A stretch of DNA of 10,340 bases. It comes from Aureobasidium sp. EXF-3400. Taxonomy: Eukaryota > Ascomycota > Dothideomycetes > Dothideales > Saccotheciaceae. Position numbers and translations under genes: made by a program. Where the stretch lies: NCBI GenBank assembly GCA_024195585.1, contig SWBL01000712.1, positions 1 to 10,340 on the forward strand, written 5' to 3'. Positions 1-5,517 of this stretch are shown here, one piece after another. Each line of letters begins with the position of its first letter. Positions within the stretch are counted from its first letter, which is position 1. The notes under the pieces were generated by a model. It did not search any database. It saw only the letters and a list, made by a program, of their open reading frames with translations, and had not been told where the DNA came from.

Positions 1-202
1 GTCACAGGCTATTGACCGCGTGCACCGTATGGGCCAAACCCAAGAAGTCAAGATTGTGAGGTTTGTGGTTGATCAGAGTATTGAGGAGAAGATGCTTAGA
101 GTGCAGGACCGCAAGAAGTTTATTGCTAGTTCGTTGGGTATGATGAATGAGGATCAAAAGAAGTTGCAGAGGATTGAGGATATCAAGGAGTTGTTGAGCT
201 AG
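1..202 (+). CDS. Rad5/HLTF-type SNF2 family DNA-dependent ATPase (3' end only)
   Basis: The reading frame enters at base 2 and runs to a TAG at 200-202, giving the last 66 residues of a protein whose body lies upstream of the window. The fragment contains helicase motif VI of SNF2 ATPases (AIDRVHRMGQ), followed by RFVVDQSIEEKML and a Lys/Glu-rich tail ending RIEDIKELLS. That tail resembles the C-termini of the Rad5/HLTF group, which are RING-containing translocases that promote error-free bypass of stalled forks through PCNA polyubiquitination. The RING domain and helicase motifs I-V would be upstream, so the E3 activity cannot be confirmed here. SNF2 family membership is secure from motif VI. 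The Rad5/HLTF assignment rests on the tail and is less certain; a Rad16-like or other RING-SNF2 paralogue is possible. The gene converges on the minus-strand gene at 901-2212. Confidence 0.85.
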   Translation, partial: SQAIDRVHRMGQTQEVKIVRFVVDQSIEEKMLRVQDRKKFIASSLGMMNEDQKKLQRIEDIKELLS

Positions 203-900
203 AGAACGTCCATCCGACTTCTCAAATGTTTCCAGTTTCTGTTCCTGCCTTCGAAAAGGGCCTTTCGAGTATATTTAGTTTGGGATTGAGAGGCATTTTA
301 GGGACCATGGGCGTTCACAACATTCTGTAGATATGCATTTTTCGACCGTGTAGATATTAGATTTTGCTTGCTATCCTCCATGCAAGAAGCTTGCTCTCTT
401 CTTTGTCCTCAATGTGACCACTGCTCGTTTTCCGGCATCATGTTCGCCCTTGCTCACTGCAACCGAATGGGTAATCAATGGCGAAACCATGGTCAAATGG
501 ATTGTGCTATCCTCAGCGGAAAAGGGGCCTCAGATGCCGGAATGTCGTAAAAGACCAGAATGTCGGTGATGTTGTTTTTCCAGCTGGGCAATTTAATGAG
601 AGGTGTGAAAAGCCAATATAATGTCGGTGTTGTTGTTTTTCCAGCTGGGCAATTTAATGAGAGATGTGGAAAGCCAAAATTGGAAGGTTGGCTGGTTGAT
701 ACGTGAATTCGATTGCTTGCATCTCTGCAACCCCAATCTCCTTGTTCGCCTCTCCCGAACACGCGCTGATGTCGGCTAGGCCACAGACGGCATCCAAACT
801 GCTGCTTCTGACCTTTTAGAGGCCATTTGTCAATTCATAATAGAAGGCAAGAGCTCTACTCGATGCGTCGCAGCTGTCATCATGATCCTGATACTGCCGA
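203..900. other. Convergent intergenic region (3' UTRs of both flanking genes)
   Basis: This stretch of about 700 bases lies between two convergent genes and should hold both 3' UTRs and polyadenylation signals. I see no ORF with an ATG start and protein-like composition. The only clear structure is the 61-bp tandem duplication at 559-680, listed separately. An open minus-strand frame across 493-762 starts with GTG and runs through the repeat; it does not look like a gene. Confidence 0.6.
559..680. repeat. 61-bp imperfect tandem duplication, two copies
   Basis: Copy 1 is 559-619 and copy 2 is 620-680, directly adjacent with a period of 61 bases. By eye they differ at four positions (about 93% identity). 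Both begin AATGTCGGTG and carry the core TTTTTCCAGCTGGGCAATTT. A short match to the beginning of the unit (AATGTCG) also occurs at 541-547, just outside the array. The unit length is not a multiple of three and no gene spans it. It is most simply a recent local duplication in intergenic DNA. Confidence 0.9.
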
Positions 901-2212
901 TCAAATGTCAAAGAATGAGGCATCAAACTTGCTCTCACCGCCCTCGTCTCCAGCACTTCCAGAAAAGTCACCCATATCAAACTCTGTAAAGTTCATAATG
1001 TCGTCAAACGTGTCATCTCTGTTGCCCATGTCGGGTTGCTCTTGCGTATTCTGCTTGGCGTCAACCTTGGGTGCACTGCCAAAATCACCAGCACCTGCCG
1101 CGTCAAAGATGTCGAAGTCTGCGGGTATCGACTGGGGATTTGATTCTGTGCCCCCACTGCCACCACCAGAATTTGCATAGCTTTCGAGGCCAGGGAGAAG
1201 GGACGATATGCCGTCTGTATCTTGCATGTCTGTGTCGGCGGGGCCAAAGTTTGTCAGATTGGCAAAATCAAAGTCGTCGTTGTTGTCGTTGAAAGATGCT
1301 GGTTTGATGGGTTCTTCGTCGGGAATAGTCATTGTTCTGACCGGAGGTGCCGCTGTCTCTTTGGCGGGAGGTTTGCTCGGAGGTGCTTGTTCTGCTTGAG
1401 GGGGAGGTGGTGAAGGAGCGGGTATGTTCTTGGGACTTGCTCGGGATGCGGCGCCTGCGCTGCCTGGGTCATTGAATAGAGATTCGAAATCAAAATTGCT
1501 GTATGTGCCGGTGTTTTCGTCGCCAGGGTGGCCTGCGGCTTGGTGATCCTGTCCGGGGATGTCGAGGTGAAGAGGTGAAGTCGATTCGGCCGCTTGCTCT
1601 CCTTTCGGCAGTGAGTCCACTTCCTTGGGAGGTGATGACTTGGTATGCTCAACTGGCGACTCGCCCATGACAATGTCGTCGTCCAGATTGATCACCGCTG
1701 TTTTATCTGTACCAGTCGATGGCTCTACTGTGGTTGTGACTCCAGGTTTCGATCGAACTCCTCGCTGAGACCGGTATACGGCAAGGTCACGACGCATGAC
1801 GGCGCGTGCCAGAGCCTGATAATGTTATCAGTATCTGTTTGTCGATTGGCATGATAAGATAGAGCGGAAAACGTTGTAACGCAGATTTCGAAAAGCCGAC
1901 TGAATCTCGGGCTTGTAACAGAAACAAATCATGGCAACTCACCAGCTCGCCTTCCAACTGATCAAGCGCATCATGAAAGTTGTTGTTTGCACCAGCAATG
2001 ACTTGCTTTAATCTCAGGGGGTTGTTGATCTGGCCATGATTTCTCGCATTATTGGCAAAGAGACGACCTGTGTGTTCCAGCTGCTCGCGAGATTAAAAAT
2101 CAGCATGACTTGCGATGTTATTGGGAGCAGCAGTGATGTGAATACGCACGACGAGATTGACCTGTGCCTCGAGTTGGTCCAGCGGCGATCGGACGGGCTG
2201 GGCACGCTCCAT
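901..2212 (-). CDS. Acidic low-complexity protein, candidate fungal Mediator subunit 2 (Med2-like)
   Basis: My gene model has three exons on the minus strand: 2212-2150, about 2083-1943, and 1815-901 (TGA at 903-901), giving about 372 residues. The long open frame alone would start at an internal Met at 1797, but the exons join in phase. The N-terminal third is helical and charged: MERAQPVRSPLDQLEAQVNL, then LEHTGRLFANNARN, FHDALDQLEGEL and ALARAVMRRDLA. The rest is disordered and rich in Pro, Ser, Asp and Gly. It has an INLDDD patch, a proline-rich block, and repeated acidic-aromatic clusters (NFDFESLFND, DDFDFANLTNF, FDDIMNFTEFDMGDF, FDASFFDI) of the kind seen in transcriptional activation or Mediator-tail proteins. 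A short helical N-terminus followed by an acidic tail ending in a Phe-rich motif fits my memory of fungal Med2 proteins, but I cannot align it. The coding call is firm; the Mediator identity is tentative. Confidence 0.7.
1816..1942 (-). other. Intron 2 of the Med2-like gene
   Basis: The donor is GTGAGT at 1942-1937, a branch-point-like ACTGATAAC lies near the 3' end, and the acceptor is TATCAG ending at 1816. The intron is 127 nt. It joins GEL to ALARAVMRRD in phase 0, placing the Met codon at 1797 inside the third exon and not at the start of the protein. Confidence 0.8.
2081..2149 (-). other. Intron 1 of the Med2-like gene (sets the true start codon)
   Basis: Reading the minus strand from ATG 2212, the frame hits an in-frame TAA at about 2095-2093, which would end the protein at 39 residues. 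Removing a 66- or 69-nt intron cures this. The donor is GTGCGT at 2149-2144, the branch-point-like sequence is GCTGAT, and there are tandem acceptors GAG (ending 2084) and CAG (ending 2081). Both acceptors keep the frame and differ only by one Gln. The restored frame continues LEHTGRLFANNARN and reaches the donor of intron 2 in phase. Confidence 0.65.
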
Positions 2213-2230
2213 GTCGAGATTATGGCGTGA

Positions 2231-2236
2231 CACGTG
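2231..2236. promoter_or_regulatory. E-box palindrome CACGTG
   Basis: A perfect CACGTG lies 18 bp upstream of the ATG of the minus-strand Med2-like gene. In fungi this hexamer is bound by bHLH factors such as Cbf1- or SREBP-like proteins. Six-base sites occur by chance (others are at 3475-3480 and 5564-5569), and the spacing would put it in the 5' UTR or very near the start, so function is only possible. Confidence 0.3.
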
Positions 2237-2514
2237 CCGGAGTGGCAAGGTTCAATTCACAAAGAGGGGGCACAGAGAGGAGCAGGTGATGTTGAAGGCC
2301 AAAAGATGGTTGCAGCGTCTCTAAGCACGCAGCAAAGCAGTCGTCGGTGAACGACGTTCACGGGTGGCAGACAGGGCTCTCTGGCGGAAGTGCGGGCAGG
2401 TTCGGGCAGTAACCTTAAGAGCGCAAGTGCGAGCAAAATGTCAAACTTGCTTGAGAGTGAAGCGGCTGTGTCGCGGACCCTTGCGGCGGGGCGCTAACTA
2501 GGATTAGATAAATG

Positions 2515-3040
2515 AGAGTCTTGTGTGGAGCCAGCAGCCAGCGGAGCGCCAATCTGTCTTTTGGTTGTGACAAGCTCCCATCCTGCTCGGCTCTCCGTCT
2601 CGTCTCCTTCCCATCTCTTTGTCACGTCGCTTGTCCCGTTTCTCTACATCTTTTCCTTTGCCTTGACCCGCACATTTCTGTGTTTTGTTCAGCGTTTGAA
2701 AAAGTTGTTTTCCTTTTGGCCAAGTCTCTGACTTTTTTCCTTGCCCTGAGTCCTCTGTCTCCTTCTGTCAGGCCGCCCTTCTATCAACACTCCGACTGTA
2801 CTCTTACAGCTCGAGTTCCTTCGACAGAATCTCCTCCAGCTCGTGCTAGTTGATCTTCACGACAAAGGACCCTCGTCTCGTCTCGTTGAGCAGCAGTTCG
2901 ACCCCGCCAACGACCAGCTTCTGCAACAGTCAACACACGCGCTTGTCGAAGCTTCAACCCCGGCCTTTGTTCGATCAATTGTCTCGGCCTGTTCCACCGC
3001 CAAACCAGTCCGACTTGCTTCATCTCTCCAATCAAGAAAA
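2515..3040 (+). promoter_or_regulatory. ATG-free, pyrimidine-rich probable 5' leader of PUB1
   Basis: Scanning each line by eye, I find no ATG in any frame between the one at 2512 and the start codon at 3041, a run of 526 bases. The stretch is C/T-rich at its left end and more mixed towards the start. The context of the start codon (AAGAAAAATGTCC, A at -3) is good. The pattern suggests a long leader selected against upstream starts. The transcription start is unknown, and a 5' UTR intron cannot be excluded. Confidence 0.5.
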
Positions 3041-4803
3041 ATGTCCGACAACCAGAACCAGATGCAGATGCCCGCTGCCCCCTCGGCCGGCGGTGCTCCT
3101 GGCCAGTACCCCCCGCTCAACATCCCTCAGAGCACCATCGAGGCCAACGCCATGACCGATGCCATGAACAACAACGGCAATGGTCTGGGTTCGCCTGGCA
3201 GCGCCGGCGGCCCTCGCCGTGCTGCTCCTGAGCCAAACAAGAGAGCTCTCTACGTTGGTGGTCTGGATCCCAGAGTCACCGAGGAAGTGCTCAAGCAAAT
3301 CTTCGAGACCACTGGACACGTTCAGAGTGTTAAGATCATCCCTGATAAGAACGTAAGTCTCACTCGTCCTGTTGGCCCTCCTTCCATTCTGCACGTAGTC
3401 GTCTTTGCCGTCACTCTCAACAATCATGGTTGCCTAGTCTGCATGCGCATGCATGTGCCTGCATCATGCGGATTCACGTGTTGTTTGCGCTGGCTGCGTT
3501 GTCTTCTCCCATCTCTTCCAACACGCTTCGTTGCACCAAAAACCACAATCCACTGACAACACCTTTTCCTAGTTCCAGTCAAAAGGATTCAACTACGGCT
3601 TCGTTGAGTACGACGATCCCCTCGCCGCCGAAAGAGCAATGCAGACTCTCAACGGAAGACGTGTCCACCAGTCGGTAAGCACATGGTCACTTGCGCAATT
3701 GAGTGAACAATTACTCACATGTGGCGGCAGGAAATCCGTGTGAACTGGGCCTATCAGTCCAACACCACTAGCAAGGAAGATACTTCTGGCCACTTCCACA
3801 TCTTCGTCGGCGACCTTTCCAACGAAGTGAATGACGAGGTCCTCCTCCAAGCTTTCTCTGCCTTTGGCAGCGTTTCCGAGGCCCGTGTCATGTGGGACAT
3901 GAAGACCGGCCGCTCTCGTGGCTACGGCTTCGTTGCTTTCCGTGATCGCGCCGAGGCCGAGAAGGCTCTCAGCTCCATGGACGGCGAGTGGCTGGGCTCT
4001 CGTGCTATTCGTTGCAACTGGGCCAACCAGAAGGGTCAGCCTTCGTTCGCTCAGCAGCAGGTCATGGCCCAGATGGGTATTACCCCTCCCGGTCCTTTCG
4101 GCCAGCACCACCAGTTCCCCACTCAGGGCGTCCAGTCTTACGACACCATCCTTGCCCAGACTCCCCAGTGGCAGACTACTTGCTACGTTGGCAACCTCAC
4201 TCCCTACACTACTCAGAACGACCTTGTTCCTCTGTTCCAGAACTTCGGCTATGTCACCGAGACTCGCTTCCAGTCTGATCGCGGTTTCGCTTTCGTCAAG
4301 ATGGATTCTCACGAGAACGCTGCCATGGCTATCTGCCAGCTGAACGGTTACAACGTCAACGGACGTCCTCTGAAGTGCAGCGTAAGTTTGGTCTCTTCCT
4401 CGTTACATGAGTTTTCGCTAATTTTCGCATACAGTGGGGCAAGGACCGTCCTCCTACCACCAACTTCGAGGGTTTCTCCCCCGCCGCTGCTGCAGCTGCT
4501 GCTGTCGGTGGTAACGCTGGCTACCCTCCCACTCCCCAGGGCTTCGGTTTCCCTCAGTACGGTGCAGCTGCTCCTATGTCTCCTCAAGGTACGATCAGTC
4601 CAAGAATCCATACCATCAATGCTTCTGACACTCTCTCAGGCCCTAGCCCTGGTGGCTTCCAGCAGCCTACTGCTCAGTTCGCCGGTGCAAACATGGCCGC
4701 CTACGGTCAGATGCCCCAGAACGGTGGTGGCTTCGGCCGTGGCAACTACATGGGCGGACCTCAGGGTGGTGCCTTCAACAACTACGGCGGTTACCAAGCT
4801 TAG
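3041..4803 (+). CDS. PUB1: Pub1/TIA-1 family poly(U)/poly(A)+ RNA-binding protein, three RRMs
   Basis: The five exons are 3041-3352, 3573-3674, 3731-4381, 4435-4588 and 4640-4803 (TAG at 4801), coding for 460 residues; all junctions are GT-AG and in phase. RRM1 covers about residues 67-143, with RNP2 LYVGGL (70-75) and RNP1 KGFNYGFVEY (108-117) split by intron 1. RRM2 has IFVGDL (162-167) and RGYGFVAF (201-208). RRM3 has CYVGNL (289-294) and RGFAFVKM (322-329). The N-terminus is Gln/Asn/Gly-rich, and the C-terminus is Ala-rich then Gly/Gln/Tyr-rich, ending YGGYQA. The order of three RRMs plus a low-complexity tail matches yeast Pub1 and metazoan TIA-1, which bind U-rich mRNA elements, affect mRNA stability and splicing, and join stress granules. 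Codons favour C in third positions, consistent with good expression. Family identity is strong; the one-to-one Pub1 orthology is inferred. Confidence 0.95.
3353..3572 (+). other. Long intron 1 of PUB1 with GCATG cluster and tandem acceptor
   Basis: At 220 nt this is four times longer than the other PUB1 introns (51-56 nt). The donor is GTAAGT and the acceptor is CCTAG at 3572. A second in-frame AG follows six bases later (TTCCAG, ending 3578); using it would drop Phe-Gln just before RNP1 of RRM1. The intron contains three overlapping or adjacent GCATG pentamers at 3441-3455. Retention gives a premature stop at 3554-3556. Confidence 0.85.
4589..4639 (+). other. Intron 4 of PUB1, 51 nt, frame-preserving without stop
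   Basis: The donor is GTACGA and the acceptor is CTCTCAG. The length is divisible by three and the interrupted reading frame stays open, so an unspliced transcript would insert 17 residues (about TISPRIHTINASDTLSG) after MSPQG in the low-complexity tail. Splicing is supported by the smooth join to GPSPGGFQQP, but either form would yield a full-length protein. Confidence 0.75.
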
Positions 4804-5517
4804 AAGGCTTGTACCCCCGTTGCGTCGACCATTGCTCAGCGGAAGGTTCCAGCGCTGCGTGGCGGAGAGGGCAGATACAACCAGAAACCGACATGTGCCG
4901 ACGATTAAGACATCGACGACCTTGGCTCAAGTGAGTAGCCGTCGACACGAACATTTCCTTGCCAGTCCTGTCGTTGGATAGGAAGTCCTTTTTTCCATTC
5001 TGTCATTCGTCAGTCGATGTTTTCAGCTCTTTATACCCTCACAACTTCTTGCACACAGCATGGGGTTCGTCAAAGTTGTGCTTTTACTTTGCATGTGGGA
5101 AGCGGTTTCTGTTTTGTTGCTCTTCAAGAAAAATCAAGCATCTCGTTTCAATTTCATGGATACAGACAATGTGCAGAACGAGGCACAAGGATGGAATGGA
5201 TGGAAACATTTGGAGGATCTGAACCAAGGAAGCATTTTATGTAGCTCTCTGCCTTTTTCTCCTCTTCCCGTCTTCCTTTTCTCTTCTTCTCCTTCTTCTC
5301 CTGGTAAATGTCTCGATGAACATGTCTTTTCCTATGTCGCTTTCTGTTGAAACTGATGCAAAAGCTCCTCTCATTTCTTGAAGCTCTATACCCATTTCTT
5401 AGATACCCTTCTTTTTTTCTGCCGTCTGTTTTGGAGAATCGGACAGGTACATAGCTTGTGAGCAATGCAAAGTGATGTTAATTGGCTGTCATGTACTTGA
5501 GCAATTGATTGACTTGA
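4804..5517 (+). other. Intergenic region: PUB1 3' UTR and PIF1 promoter
   Basis: The 714 bases between two same-strand genes hold only short frames without recognisable protein features. The left half is presumably PUB1 3' UTR. A GTGAGT at about 4930-4935 could be a donor of a 3' UTR intron, but I cannot fix an acceptor. The right half has the pyrimidine tract at 5252-5302 and is the likely PIF1 promoter. A stop codon (TGA, 5515-5517) directly precedes the first ATG of the PIF1 frame. Confidence 0.5.
5252..5302 (+). promoter_or_regulatory. Pyrimidine tract upstream of PIF1
   Basis: Fifty-one bases are all C or T apart from a single G at 5270. C/T tracts of this sort commonly sit just upstream of transcription starts in filamentous fungi. 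The position, about 215 bases before the first PIF1 ATG, fits a core promoter role, which remains an inference. Confidence 0.45.

Larger units (their letters stand above)
2213..3040. promoter_or_regulatory. Divergent intergenic control region (Med2-like gene and PUB1)
   Basis: This 828-base region lies between two divergently transcribed genes. The left part (2213-2510) is mixed-sequence DNA with G-rich patches. From about 2570 to 2780 the plus strand is strongly C/T-rich, as often seen around transcription starts of well-expressed filamentous fungal genes. I find no clear TATA box. An ATG at 2512 opens a 113-codon frame ending at 2853 that does not resemble a protein; after it there is no further ATG until the PUB1 start. 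Confidence 0.6.

Noticed and set aside
493..762. 89-codon open frame on the minus strand
   Set aside because: It begins with GTG, runs through the 61-bp tandem repeat and has no domain-like features; eukaryotic genes here use ATG.
2512..2853. 113-codon ATG frame before PUB1
   Set aside because: Its Ser/Leu/Phe-rich composition simply reflects the C/T-rich DNA; no protein features, and it lies in the probable promoter or leader.
2843..3040. In-frame N-terminal extension of PUB1
   Set aside because: The frame is open upstream of 3041 back to 2750 but contains no ATG, only GTG/TTG codons. The Met at 3041 has a good context and a typical N-terminus.
3593..4312. 239-codon minus-strand frame opposite PUB1
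   Set aside because: It is a shadow of the strongly codon-biased PUB1 exon 3; it covers the RRM coding sequence and crosses intron 2.
5060..5350. Short frame starting MGFVKVVLLL, resembling a signal peptide
   Set aside because: The hydrophobic start is followed by low-complexity sequence encoded by the pyrimidine tract; no conserved domain, and it fits the PUB1 3' UTR.
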